A stretch of 62,305 nucleotides of DNA from Halorubrum tebenquichense DSM 14210 (GTDB lineage Archaea; Halobacteriota; Halobacteria; Halobacteriales; Haloferacaceae): contig NZ_AOJD01000054.1 of the NCBI RefSeq assembly GCF_000337415.1, forward strand, positions 1 through 62,305, given 5' to 3'. The first letter of the stretch is position 1. Each line of letters opens with the position of its first letter. The notes under the pieces were generated by a model that was not told the DNA's origin, did not search any database, and worked only from the letters and a program-made list of their open reading frames with translations. Both the position numbers and the translations under genes were made by a program. Shown here one piece after another: positions 16,739-24,394 of this stretch.

Positions 16739-17734
16739 ATGGCGACGTGCGACGTGTGCGGGGAGTACGAGAACCTCCCGTACCAGTGTAAACGGTGCGG
16801 CCAGACGTTCTGCGCCGAACACCGACTGCCCGAGAACCACGACTGCCCGGGCCTCGCCGAGTGGGACGACCCCGGCGGCGTCTTCGACAGCGGCTTCGAC
16901 GAGAGCGTCGAAGGCGACGACGGCGGCGGCACGGTGGGGGGAACCGGCCGTGCCGCCGGTGGCCGCGCTGGCGGCGTCGTGAGCCGGTTTAAACGGCGGG
17001 TCGACCGGGCGACCGGGACGGGCGGACTGGTGAGCTACTTCCGCAACAACGCGACGTACGCGATCCTGCTGGCGATGTGGGTCACCTTCGTCGCCCAGTT
17101 GGTCACGCTGTTCTTCGGCGGCCCCGCGCTCCATCAGACCCTGTTCGTCCTCCACACGGACGCGCTCGGCAACGTCTGGACGTGGGTCACGTCGGTGCTG
17201 TCGCACTCTCCGGTAAATCTGTTCCACATCATCGGCAACAGCATCGTAATCTTGTTCTTCGGCCCCCTCGTCGAGCGCGCGGTCGGGTCGAAGAAGTTCG
17301 TCGCGTTCTTCTTCGCGTCGGGGATCGTCGCCGGCCTCGGCCACATCCTGTTCGCGATCGGGATGGGCGCGTCCGCCGGCGTCCTCGGGGCCAGCGGTGC
17401 CGGCTTCGCGATCCTCGGCGTCCTCACCGTCTGGCGGCCGAACATGCAGGTGCTCCTCTTCTTCGTGATTCCGATGAAGATCAAGTACCTCACGTGGGGG
17501 ATCGCGGTCGTCTCGGCGGTGCTGGTGATCCAGAGCGTCCTGAGCGGCGGAGCCGGAAGCGCCGGCGGTATCGCGCACTTCGCGCACCTGATCGGCTTCG
17601 CGATCGGACTCGCGTTCGGCAAGCGCAACGAGGGGCTGGCGCGCTCCGCGGGCGGCATGGGCGGCGTCTCGATGGGCGGCGCGAGCGGCCCGCGCGGCCC
17701 GGGCGGTCCCGGCGGCCCGGGCGGTCGGTTCTGA
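16739..17734 (+). CDS. Rhomboid family intramembrane serine protease with N-terminal AN1-type zinc finger
   Basis: A 331-residue membrane protease. Residues 1-40 form an AN1-like zinc finger (CDVC...CKRC...CAEHRLPENHDC). A Gly-rich linker follows, then six membrane helices. The catalytic Ser is in LGASGAGF and the partner His in FAHLIGFAIG, with an oxyanion-side HIIGNSIV. The last 40 residues are Gly/Pro-rich (GPRGPGGPGG). Rhomboids cut membrane helices of other proteins; in Haloferax a rhomboid affects S-layer glycosylation. The AN1 finger suggests it also binds a cytoplasmic partner. Its stop overlaps the start of the endonuclease V gene by one base. Confidence 0.9.
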   Translation: MATCDVCGEYENLPYQCKRCGQTFCAEHRLPENHDCPGLAEWDDPGGVFDSGFDESVEGDDGGGTVGGTGRAAGGRAGGVVSRFKRRVDRATGTGGLVSYFRNNATYAILLAMWVTFVAQLVTLFFGGPALHQTLFVLHTDALGNVWTWVTSVLSHSPVNLFHIIGNSIVILFFGPLVERAVGSKKFVAFFFASGIVAGLGHILFAIGMGASAGVLGASGAGFAILGVLTVWRPNMQVLLFFVIPMKIKYLTWGIAVVSAVLVIQSVLSGGAGSAGGIAHFAHLIGFAIGLAFGKRNEGLARSAGGMGGVSMGGASGPRGPGGPGGPGGRF

Positions 17735-18624
17735 TGGACCGCGCGCGGCCCGACCTCCGGCCGGACCCGTCGCTCTCGCGAGCGGAGATGGAGGATCTCC
17801 AGCGCGAGATCGCGGCGGCCGCGACGTTCGACGACGACCACGCGCTCGACCCGGCCGCGGTCGCGGTCGACGAGGCCCCCTCGCTCGCGGACGGACTGCC
17901 GCCGGCGCGCGACGGCCCGCAGGAGCGACTCGGAACGGGCTCCGGCGCGGGGGACGACCACGACCCGGAAGCCGGCGCGGGGGACGACCACGACCCGGAC
18001 GCGCCCGTCGTGGTCGGGATCGATCAGGCGTTCCTGACCGACCGCGGCGACGCCCCCGACGCCGCCGTCTCCGCCGCGGTCGCGTTCCGCGACGGCGACG
18101 TGATCGAGTACGCGAGCGCGACGACGCCGCTGTCGATCCCGTACGTTCCCGGGCTGCTCGCGTTCCGGGAGGGCGACCCGATACTGGCCGCGCTCGACGC
18201 GCTCGCCGCCGACCCGGATCTCCTGATCTGCGACGGCTCCGGGCGGATCCACTTCCGCGAGGCCGGCCTCGCGACGCACGTCGGCGTCCTCCGCGACGCG
18301 CCGAGCGTCGGCGTCGCGAAGAACCTCCTCTGTGGCGAGCCGGACGAGCCGACCGAGGAGCGCCCCGAGGGCTGGCGGACGCCGGTCCGCGCCGACGGCG
18401 CGGTGACGACCGCGGAGCCGGGGACCGCGATCGGCCACGCGTTCCAGTCGCGGCAGTATCCGACGAGCAAGCGGGTGAACCCGCTGTACGTGAGTCCGGG
18501 CCACCGCGTGTCGGCGGAGACCGCGGTCGACCTCGTCGCGGCGCTTTGCGCGGGGTACAAGCTCCCCGAGCCGACGCGGTTCGCGGACGCGCACGCGGAC
18601 GCCGCGAAGCGAGACGCGGACTGA
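17734..18624 (+). CDS. nfi: Endonuclease V
   Basis: A 296-residue deoxyinosine 3'-endonuclease that starts repair of deaminated adenine. The active-site pieces are VVGIDQAF (first Asp), GLLAFREGDPIL (Glu), LICDGSGRIHFREAGLA (second Asp) and GVAKNLLCG. The start at 17734 is fixed by the one-base overlap with the rhomboid stop (TGATG). Compared with the usual ~225 residues it carries an extra acidic stretch near residues 65-90, made of a tandem GAGDDHDPE/D repeat inserted before the first catalytic Asp. This is probably a disordered halophile-type insertion that does not touch the fold. Confidence 0.9.
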   Translation: MDRARPDLRPDPSLSRAEMEDLQREIAAAATFDDDHALDPAAVAVDEAPSLADGLPPARDGPQERLGTGSGAGDDHDPEAGAGDDHDPDAPVVVGIDQAFLTDRGDAPDAAVSAAVAFRDGDVIEYASATTPLSIPYVPGLLAFREGDPILAALDALAADPDLLICDGSGRIHFREAGLATHVGVLRDAPSVGVAKNLLCGEPDEPTEERPEGWRTPVRADGAVTTAEPGTAIGHAFQSRQYPTSKRVNPLYVSPGHRVSAETAVDLVAALCAGYKLPEPTRFADAHADAAKRDAD

Positions 18625-18737
18625 ACGCTCCGGGGCGAGACGGTCACCGAACGGTCGGACGAACCGCGGCGACGGATCCGTGTCAGGAGTTGTCACGGTC
18701 GGGCGGTTTTTAGACGGTCGGCGGCGAACGCGATCGC

Positions 18738-19010
18738 ATGGGAGACGACGACGCGGAGAGTCCGATGTCCGCCGAGGAGTTCCGGTCGCTGACGGACGGC
18801 CTGGTGCGCCAGAGTTCCGGCGGCGGGACCACCGTCTACAAGAACGCGGCGGGGGTCGGCTGTCCGAACCCCGACTGCGACCGCGGCGTGTTCCAGACGC
18901 TGTTCGTCAGCGACCACGGCTGGCAGCAGATCGGCGCGACCCGCGACGGGATCGACCTCTGTTTAGTCAACACCGAGTCGAAGCGGCTCGTCTTCATCCA
19001 CGACGAGTGA
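18738..19010 (+). CDS. Small protein with a CPNPDC motif, unknown function
   Basis: A 90-residue protein starting at ATG 18738, about 25 bases after a T-rich box (gcggttttta). The N-terminus is acidic, the middle has GCPNPDC that could form half a metal site, and the end is a compact beta-rich sequence (LFVSDHGWQQIGATRDGIDLCLVNTESKRLVFIHDE). I recall similar short haloarchaeal proteins of unknown function but cannot name the family. It converges on the rhodanese-MBL gene. Confidence 0.65.
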   Translation: MGDDDAESPMSAEEFRSLTDGLVRQSSGGGTTVYKNAAGVGCPNPDCDRGVFQTLFVSDHGWQQIGATRDGIDLCLVNTESKRLVFIHDE

Positions 19011-19040
19011 ATCGAGATGCGGAGACGGCGGCGTCCGCAG

Positions 19041-20324
19041 TCAGTCGTCCGCCGCCGACGGCTCGTCCGGCTCGGCCGCACAGCGGTTCGGTCCCAGCTC
19101 CAGTTCGATCGCCGCGGTCTCGTCGGGCGGCGACTCGACGCCGCGGTTGGCCGCGATCACGGACTCGTAGTTCGGCGGCTTCTCCGGAAGCGTCCGCGTA
19201 ATCTTCTCGACGAACGCCTCCCGGTCGAGTCCGAGGACGCCGATCCCGCGGCGGGCCTCGCCGATCGTCGTGACGACCGGCTCGCCCGGAACCACGTCGC
19301 CGGTCGTCCCGTCGTTCGCGACCGCGAAGTGACCGGGACAGGCGACGACGGCGTCGGGTTCCGCGAGCAGCGTGCCGTGGAGCGAGTCGTAGAGGTCGCG
19401 GGCCGCTTCCGCGGCGGGCGCGTCCGGTCCGACTTCGTCGCCGTCCCGGTCACCGGCAGAGAACTGGAGTTCCGTCCGCCCGACGCTGTCGGTGAAGAGG
19501 GTGTCTCCGGTGAGGACCGCGCTCCCGCCGACGAGGTAGCTCGCGCCGTCGGCGGTGTGGCCGGGCGTCGCGAGCGCCTTCAGGTCGACCCCGCCGACGT
19601 CGAGCGTCTCGTTGCGCTCGATCGGCTCGAACGCGTGGGCCACGTCGCGGTCGGCGGCCGCGGCGGGCAGGTAGTAGGGAACGCCGAGGTCGTCGGCGAG
19701 CGCCCGGCCGCCCGAGAGGTGGTCGGCGTGGACGTGCGTGTCGAGGACCGCCGCGATCGACGCGTCGCGCTCCGCGGCGGCCTCGACCCACTCGTCGCCG
19801 TGTCGGGAGACGTCGATAGCGACGGCGACGCGGTCGGTGCCGTGGGAATCTGCGGGGGCGTGATCGGCGTCGCCCGCCTCGCGTCCGCCGACGGCGAGGT
19901 ATCCCAGACACCCCTTCGCACGACGCTGGATCTGAACGAGGTCGAGCGGCGGGGCGGAATCCGGCGCGTCGGGCAGCGGCACCGCGGTCCGGTCGTAGAC
20001 GGCGGACCAGCCGCGCATGCCGTCGTCGACGACGAGCACGTTCTCGTACCCCGCCGCCTCGAGTTCGGCGGCGAAGTCGTTCGAGGCCTTCCCCTTGGCA
20101 CACAGCGTGACCACGCTGTCGTCGGGCGAGAGGCCCGTCTCGCGCTCGAAGTCGTCGAGGTCGAACTCGTGGAACGGCTTGTGGAAGTAGTTGACCGCGT
20201 CCGCCACGTGCCACCCCGCGAAGCTCTCTTCCGGGCGCGTGTCGACGAGGGAGAACGAGCGGTCGCCGCGCCGTCGCGCGTCGATCATGTCGCGGAACTC
20301 GTCGGCGGAGATTGTTTCGACCAT
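19041..20324 (-). CDS. Rhodanese - MBL-fold hydrolase fusion (persulfide dioxygenase-like)
   Basis: A 427-residue fusion. Residues 1-115 are a rhodanese domain with the active cysteine in TLCAKGKASND. Residues 120-427 are a metallo-beta-lactamase domain with the metal motif THVHADHLSGG and further ligands in ATPGHTADG, LTGDTLF and CPGHF. This pairing is typical of enzymes that move or oxidise persulfide sulfur (ETHE1-like). In most such proteins the MBL half comes first; here the rhodanese half is N-terminal. A TATA-like gcgcttttgatcg lies 20-30 bases upstream of the ATG at 20324. It is cytoplasmic, with no partner gene nearby. Confidence 0.85.
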   Translation of the reverse strand: MVETISADEFRDMIDARRRGDRSFSLVDTRPEESFAGWHVADAVNYFHKPFHEFDLDDFERETGLSPDDSVVTLCAKGKASNDFAAELEAAGYENVLVVDDGMRGWSAVYDRTAVPLPDAPDSAPPLDLVQIQRRAKGCLGYLAVGGREAGDADHAPADSHGTDRVAVAIDVSRHGDEWVEAAAERDASIAAVLDTHVHADHLSGGRALADDLGVPYYLPAAAADRDVAHAFEPIERNETLDVGGVDLKALATPGHTADGASYLVGGSAVLTGDTLFTDSVGRTELQFSAGDRDGDEVGPDAPAAEAARDLYDSLHGTLLAEPDAVVACPGHFAVANDGTTGDVVPGEPVVTTIGEARRGIGVLGLDREAFVEKITRTLPEKPPNYESVIAANRGVESPPDETAAIELELGPNRCAAEPDEPSAADD

Positions 20325-20496
20325 ACCTGTGTCTCGGTCCGCGCGATCAAAAGCGCTCGGTGGGCGAAGCGGAGAGTGGAACGTCGGCGGCGGGGTCTGC
20401 GATGAAGACTGGTGCTCCCCGACGGTTCACTTATAAATAGCAGCTACGGCTGCGGTGAACATCGGCGTCGGTCGCTTGAGTGTAAATCACGGACAG

Positions 20497-20902
20497 TAGA
20501 TCGACACGAACACCGCCGAAGTCCCAGCCGCGAGGCTGTGAGTTATTGCTTATAAATCGCTGACCGACACGAACACCGCCGAAGCCCCAGCCGCGAGGCG
20601 GGCGCACACTCGTTGCGCTCCTCAGTCGCTCACTCCGTTCGCTCCTTGCGGTGCTTACGTCGTCTGCGCCCGCCTCGCGGCTGCCCCTTCGAGTCCCGCC
20701 CGACCGCACGGCACCGCCGGAAGACGGTCGCCTCGCTTCGCTCGGCGCTGCGTCTTCCGTACTCCCGCTCGCTCCCTCCGGTCGCTCGCGGGACCGCAGC
20801 CTCACGCCTCCCCAGCCTCGCCGCTCGCTTCGCTCGCGGCATCCCTCGCGCGTGCTGTCTCGCGGTCGCCGATGGCGACCGCTCGCAGGCACGCGCCACC
20901 GC
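20497..20902 (-). repeat. Intergenic structured repeat, copy B (longest copy)
   Basis: Read on the minus strand, it begins with GCGGTGGCG (20902 downward) and the first 25 bases match copy A. The arms are 20580-20606 and 20665-20691: a perfect 19-bp inner stem (20588-20606 with 20665-20683), a GGG/GGG internal loop and a 5-bp outer stem around a 58-base loop. About 80 extra bases, themselves rich in small hairpins, are inserted between the gaggctggggaggcgtgagg block and the left arm. A second right-arm-like unit (20499-20538) follows 63 bases later, separated by an AT-rich spacer with tttataag. It lies in the divergent region between the rhodanese-MBL and MinD genes. Confidence 0.78.
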
Positions 20903-20975
20903 AGTTGATCCTCGGGTTGATTCGCCTCGACCGACGATGGATAGGTTTTAGCCCGACGGACCGGAGAGCGGGCGT

Positions 20976-21743
20976 ATGGTCGAGGCGTTCGCGGTCGCCA
21001 GCGGGAAGGGCGGCACGGGGAAGACGACGAGCACGCTCGCGCTCGGGATGGCGCTCGCCGAGGACCACGACGTGACGGTCGTGGACGCCGACACGGGCAT
21101 GGCGAACCTCCTCTTTCACGCCGGGCTCGACGACGCGGCGGTCACCCTCCACGACCTGCTCGTCGCGGGGACCGCGACGGACGTGAGCGAGGCGGTCTAC
21201 GAGCGGTTCGGCCTCTCCGTCGTCCCCTGTGGCACCTCGCTCGCGGGCTTCGAGGCCGCGGAGCCGGAGCGGCTCCGCGACGTGGTGGCGGAGCTGGCCC
21301 GCGACACCGACGTGCTCTTGCTCGACTCGCCGGCCGCGCTGGGCTCGAAGTCGGCCGTGCTGCCGGTCGTGCTCGCCGACCGCGTCGTGGTCGTCGTCGA
21401 GCCGACGATCCCCGCGCTCTCGGACGGGCTGAAGGTCCAAGAGTACGCGCGCTCGTACGGCACCGAGACCGCCGGCGTCCTGTTCAACAAGGTCCGCGGC
21501 GAGGCCGACGACGTGGCGGCGCAGGCGGAGCGCCACTTCGGCGGGCCCGTCCTCGCGAACGTCCCCGAGAGCGACGCGGTCCGGGCGGCGCGTCGAGCCG
21601 GGAAGCCGCTGCTCGCGCACGCGCCGGAGAGCGCGGCCGCGGCGCGCTACCGACGGGCCGCCGACCGACTCGACGTGCGCCACGGCGACGGCGGCGCGGT
21701 GGCGGACCGGTTCCGCAGCGCGGTCGTCCCCGACACGCCATGA
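20976..21743 (+). CDS. MinD/ParA-type P-loop ATPase
   Basis: A 255-residue ATPase with the deviant Walker A KGGTGKTT (about residues 11-18), switch I DADTGMANL, and Walker B VLLLDSPAAL. MinD/ParA proteins dimerise on ATP binding and position other proteins on membranes or DNA. An amphipathic C-terminal membrane-targeting helix is not obvious; the end is VADRFRSAVVPDTP. Haloarchaea have several MinD homologues, one of which affects cell shape and motility rather than FtsZ placement. A TATA-like ataggtttta is at 20941-20950. Its stop overlaps the next gene's ATG by four bases, so the two are coupled. Confidence 0.85.
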   Translation: MVEAFAVASGKGGTGKTTSTLALGMALAEDHDVTVVDADTGMANLLFHAGLDDAAVTLHDLLVAGTATDVSEAVYERFGLSVVPCGTSLAGFEAAEPERLRDVVAELARDTDVLLLDSPAALGSKSAVLPVVLADRVVVVVEPTIPALSDGLKVQEYARSYGTETAGVLFNKVRGEADDVAAQAERHFGGPVLANVPESDAVRAARRAGKPLLAHAPESAAAARYRRAADRLDVRHGDGGAVADRFRSAVVPDTP

Positions 21744-22426
21744 GCGGAGAGTCGGCGGAGTCGACCGCTGAGCCGGCGACGCTCACCATCCCGCGGGGGA
21801 CCCTCCTGCGCTCGCGCGTGGTCTCGGACGTCGGGACGACGCTGTCGCGCGCGCTCGACCGCGAGCTCACCGGCTACGCGACGCTCGTCCCGCAGGAGAC
21901 GCTGCTGCTGTCCGGCGAGGCCCGCGGCGTGATCACCTTCGAGGACGGCGTCCCCGTGCTGGCGTACAACACCGTGACGGACAGCGGCGGCCCGGACGCG
22001 CTCGCGGAACTGGCGGTCCCGGGCCCGTACCGCGTCGAACTGTACGCCGTCGACGCCGGGGAGCTGGCCGCGGCCCACGAGGAGGACGCGCTGTGCGTCG
22101 CGCCCGACGCGGCCGCGACCGAGGTGGCCGACGACGCCGACCTCGCCGAGCGGACCCGTGAGGCGGCCCCAGACGACCGCCTCCGGGACGGCGCGGACGA
22201 CGACGACGCGGTCGCCGCCTTCCTCGCCGACGACGACCGGATCGAGGCGATCCGCGAGCAGGCGCGGTCGGAGGCCCGCGACCGCGCCGCGGAGTGGGGC
22301 CTCGACGACGCGCTCGACGATCCGGAGGTAGCGGAGGGATCGGAGGGCGTAAATCCCGGAGAGAGCGGTTCTAACGACCCGTTCGACTCGATCGACGCGG
22401 GAGACGACGACGGCTCGAACGGGTAA
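21740..22426 (+). CDS. Partner protein of the MinD-like ATPase, unknown function
   Basis: A 228-residue acidic protein whose ATG overlaps the MinD-like stop (ATGA). Residues 14-105 look like a folded domain (TLTIPRGTLLRSRVVSDVG, then GYATLVPQETLLLSGEARGVITFEDGVPVLAYN). Residues 110-185 are Asp/Ala-rich with a likely helix (IEAIREQARSEARDRAAEWGL), and the tail is disordered (DPFDSIDAGDDDGSNG). No signal or membrane segment is seen. Coupled genes next to MinD/ParA proteins usually encode the cargo or activator that the ATPase positions, which is the best guess here. I do not recognise a named family with confidence. Confidence 0.75.
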   Translation: MSGESAESTAEPATLTIPRGTLLRSRVVSDVGTTLSRALDRELTGYATLVPQETLLLSGEARGVITFEDGVPVLAYNTVTDSGGPDALAELAVPGPYRVELYAVDAGELAAAHEEDALCVAPDAAATEVADDADLAERTREAAPDDRLRDGADDDDAVAAFLADDDRIEAIREQARSEARDRAAEWGLDDALDDPEVAEGSEGVNPGESGSNDPFDSIDAGDDDGSNG

Positions 22427-22512
22427 CGCGGGACCGCGACCGAATTCGACGCGCGTTTGAAACGCTCGATTCACCGGTAATTTTTTGCCCGACGGCCATG
22501 TGAAGATATAAC

Positions 22513-23271
22513 ATGTCATTCGGAGGGAACGTGGAGGCGGAGAACCGAGCGTCCGGGGGCGGACCGGAGGCGACCGACTCCGGGGGCGAACCGGAGGCCG
22601 AGGGGCCGGCGAGCGGGGAGGGGCGGAGCGCCGACGCGGACGCGGCCGAACCGAACGCGGAGGACGGATCCGCGACGGGAGGCGGCGGTAGCGCGGGGGG
22701 AAACGGCGACGCGAGAGCGGTCGACGGCGACGGCAGGAGCGTCCGCGCGAACGAGCTCCTGGAGCTGCTCGGGAACCGCCGTCGCCGGCTCCTGTGGCGA
22801 CACCTCCGCGCGGAGGAGGCGGAGACGGCGCTGTCGGACGCGTCGCGGCGGATCGCGGCGTGGGAGAACGACGTCGACCCCGCCGACGTCGAGTACGACC
22901 AGCGCAAGAGCGTGTACACCTCGCTGCGGCAGTTCCACTGCCCGAAGATGGCCGACGCGGGACTCGTGGAGTTCGACGAGCGCGACGGGACGGTGCGCCT
23001 GACCTCGGACCTCCCCGACGAGCTGGTGATCGAGATCGAACCGGACACGGAGAACGTCAGGCGGACCGCGCTCGGTGCCCTCGCGCTCTCGACCGGAGTC
23101 ATCCTCGGTTCGTGGGCCGCCGGACTGCCGGTGTTCGGCCCGCTCTCGTTCGGCGGCGTCGCGTTCGCCGTCGCCGCCGCGGTCGCCGCCGCCGGACTCG
23201 TGTACGCCGTCGCGGTCCGCTCCGACCACGGCGTGTCGCTCGGTGACGCGCTGGCCCGCGTCGACGGCTGA
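22513..23271 (+). CDS. DUF7344-type membrane-anchored winged-helix protein, paralogue 1
   Basis: A 252-residue protein. Residues 1-75 are a Gly/Ala/Glu-rich disordered tail. About 78-165 is a winged-helix domain (ELLELLGNRRRRLLWRHLRA ... YDQRKSVYTSLRQFHCPKMADAGLVEFD). The C-terminus has two membrane helices (about 186-205 and 212-232). It would tether a DNA-binding domain to the membrane, so it could pass a surface signal to transcription. TATA-like ggtaatttttt is about 30 bases before the ATG. Close paralogues lie at 30597-31343 and 37720-38346, all in the protease island. Confidence 0.85.
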   Translation: MSFGGNVEAENRASGGGPEATDSGGEPEAEGPASGEGRSADADAAEPNAEDGSATGGGGSAGGNGDARAVDGDGRSVRANELLELLGNRRRRLLWRHLRAEEAETALSDASRRIAAWENDVDPADVEYDQRKSVYTSLRQFHCPKMADAGLVEFDERDGTVRLTSDLPDELVIEIEPDTENVRRTALGALALSTGVILGSWAAGLPVFGPLSFGGVAFAVAAAVAAAGLVYAVAVRSDHGVSLGDALARVDG

Positions 23272-23474
23272 TCGGACGGCGCTGACCGAGCGATTGCGCC
23301 CGGCGCGCCGGGGGCTCGGTTCGCCGGCCCGCCGGACGCGGCCCGAACGGTTATCTCGCCTCGGTCCCTTCGATCCGTATCACGGTCCTCCGACTCCTGC
23401 GGCTGACGACGCCCGCCGACTTCGCGGAGTGGTACGCGGCCGGCCGCGCGTACACCGCCGGGGTCGCCGAGGGA

Positions 23475-24104
23475 ATGGGATTCTCGGGCGTCGACGCCGT
23501 CGACGCCGACCGAATCGCCCGTCGACTCCGAACCGCGCCCGGGGACCTGACGCCCGACGAGGCCCGGTCGGTCGGGGCGACGCTGCTCGCGGACGGCGCG
23601 TTCTCGGAGCCGTACTGCGAGTGGCTGCCGACGTGGTACGAACTCGCGCTGATCGCGCCCGTCCGGTACTGCGACTGGCGGCTCCGGCGGGTCGTCGACG
23701 CGATCGCGGAGGCTGCGGGAGTGACCGCGACCGCGCCGCGGTTCTCGCGGCCGACCGACGTCCGCATCGACGGCGCACCGGCGCTGTCGCGGGTCGACGG
23801 CTTCCGCGAGCGGTTCCTCCTCGCCGACTCGCTGCTCCACCTGGAGTGGTTCGACCACGTCGCGGCCGCCGACGGGATCGACGTCCCCGCCGACCTCGTC
23901 GACCGGACCCGCGAGGAGTCGCTCTCCTACTACGGCGGCGAACGCGACCGCCTCTCCCCCGACGTGCGCCGGTTCCAGCGTCACCTGTTCGCCGACGACC
24001 GGTGGGTCCGACGCGTCAACGAGGCGTACGGCCTCGACAGCCGGCTGTTCGGACTCTGGGAGCGACTGCTGCGCGACGAGCGGCGACGGCTCGAAGCCGA
24101 CTGA
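23475..24104 (+). CDS. Hypothetical protein; true start probably upstream
   Basis: From ATG 23475 the product has 209 residues, mostly helical, rich in Trp/Tyr/Arg and charged pairs (EPYCEWLPTWYELALIAPVRYCDWRLRRVV; LLHLEWFDHVAAADG), with no membrane helix or signal. The same frame stays open upstream with strong G/C third positions and a protein-like sequence (LLRLTTPADFAEWYAAGRAY...), reaching a TATA-like ggttatctcgcc near 23349. There is no ATG, GTG or TTG in that stretch at a sensible place; candidates would be ATC 23379 or CTG 23397/23403. Either a rare start codon is used or the true start is 23475 and the upstream part is a remnant. The family is unknown. Confidence 0.6.
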   Translation: MGFSGVDAVDADRIARRLRTAPGDLTPDEARSVGATLLADGAFSEPYCEWLPTWYELALIAPVRYCDWRLRRVVDAIAEAAGVTATAPRFSRPTDVRIDGAPALSRVDGFRERFLLADSLLHLEWFDHVAAADGIDVPADLVDRTREESLSYYGGERDRLSPDVRRFQRHLFADDRWVRRVNEAYGLDSRLFGLWERLLRDERRRLEAD

Positions 24105-24148
24105 GGGCGACGGCCGGTGCGTCTGACGCTTCTTCCGCCGGGGTTGAT

Positions 24149-24178
24149 GTTACAGAGCCTGTAACGAGTTACAGCATC
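24149..24178 (+). promoter_or_regulatory. Operator-like sequence shared with the 38.4-kb regulator promoter
   Basis: It contains GTTACAG (24149-24155), three bases, CTGTAAC (24159-24165), GAG, then TTACAGCATC (24169-24178): two inverted and one further direct half-site. The promoter of the regulator gene at 37720-38346 has GTTACAG-N3-CTGTGTC-GAG-AACAGCATC at 38420-38392, the same order and nearly the same spacing. In both places a TATA-like box starts 16-17 bases after the last half-site. This strongly suggests binding by one protein, probably an island regulator. No gene starts downstream of this copy. Confidence 0.65.
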
Positions 24179-24194
24179 CGACCGCGAAACGGGA

Positions 24195-24204
24195 GATAAG
24201 TATA
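24195..24204 (+). promoter_or_regulatory. Orphan TATA-like box pointing at the 3' end of protease 1
   Basis: The sequence gataagtata follows the operator-like site by 16 bases. Transcription should begin near 24225 and run into a perfect 7-bp hairpin (24232-24238 with 24244-24250), then toward the 3' end of the convergent protease gene (stop at 24395). No start codon with a useful frame follows. It could make a small non-coding or antisense RNA, or be the relic of a lost regulator gene. Confidence 0.45.
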
Positions 24205-24358
24205 GACGGAAACGACCCCTCTGAAAGGACACGAACCGCAGGTCGGTTCGCTGTCCCCGACGCTTCGGCCCCCATCTCGGTCGCGGCCGCGAGGGTTCGT
24301 CGCCGCTCTCTCCCGTTCTCGTTCACCCCATAGCCGACGCTCGGCGAGCGCGCGTCGG

Positions 24359-24370
24359 TAAAAGAAAATC
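24359..24370 (-). terminator. T-rich end signal of protease 1
   Basis: On the minus strand the sequence reads gattttctttta 25-36 bases after the protease 1 stop, the clearest T-rich stretch in this convergent region and a likely archaeal transcription end. Confidence 0.4.
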
Positions 24371-24394
24371 CGCGTCGGAACGGGCGAGCGCCCG

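Noticed and set aside
20497-20606. CRISPR-like array: two similar units separated by unique spacers of about 35 bases in each repeat element
   Set aside because: Only two units per locus, the second always decayed; the first unit pairs with an upstream arm; no cas genes are in the window; and the unit does not resemble haloarchaeal CRISPR repeats I know.
20630-20899. Open frames of 80-150 codons across the repeat elements (also 16251-16575 and 42130-42469)
   Set aside because: The predicted proteins are Arg/Ser/Gly-rich in every frame, have no recognisable domain, and the DNA is conserved by structure and palindromes rather than by codon position.
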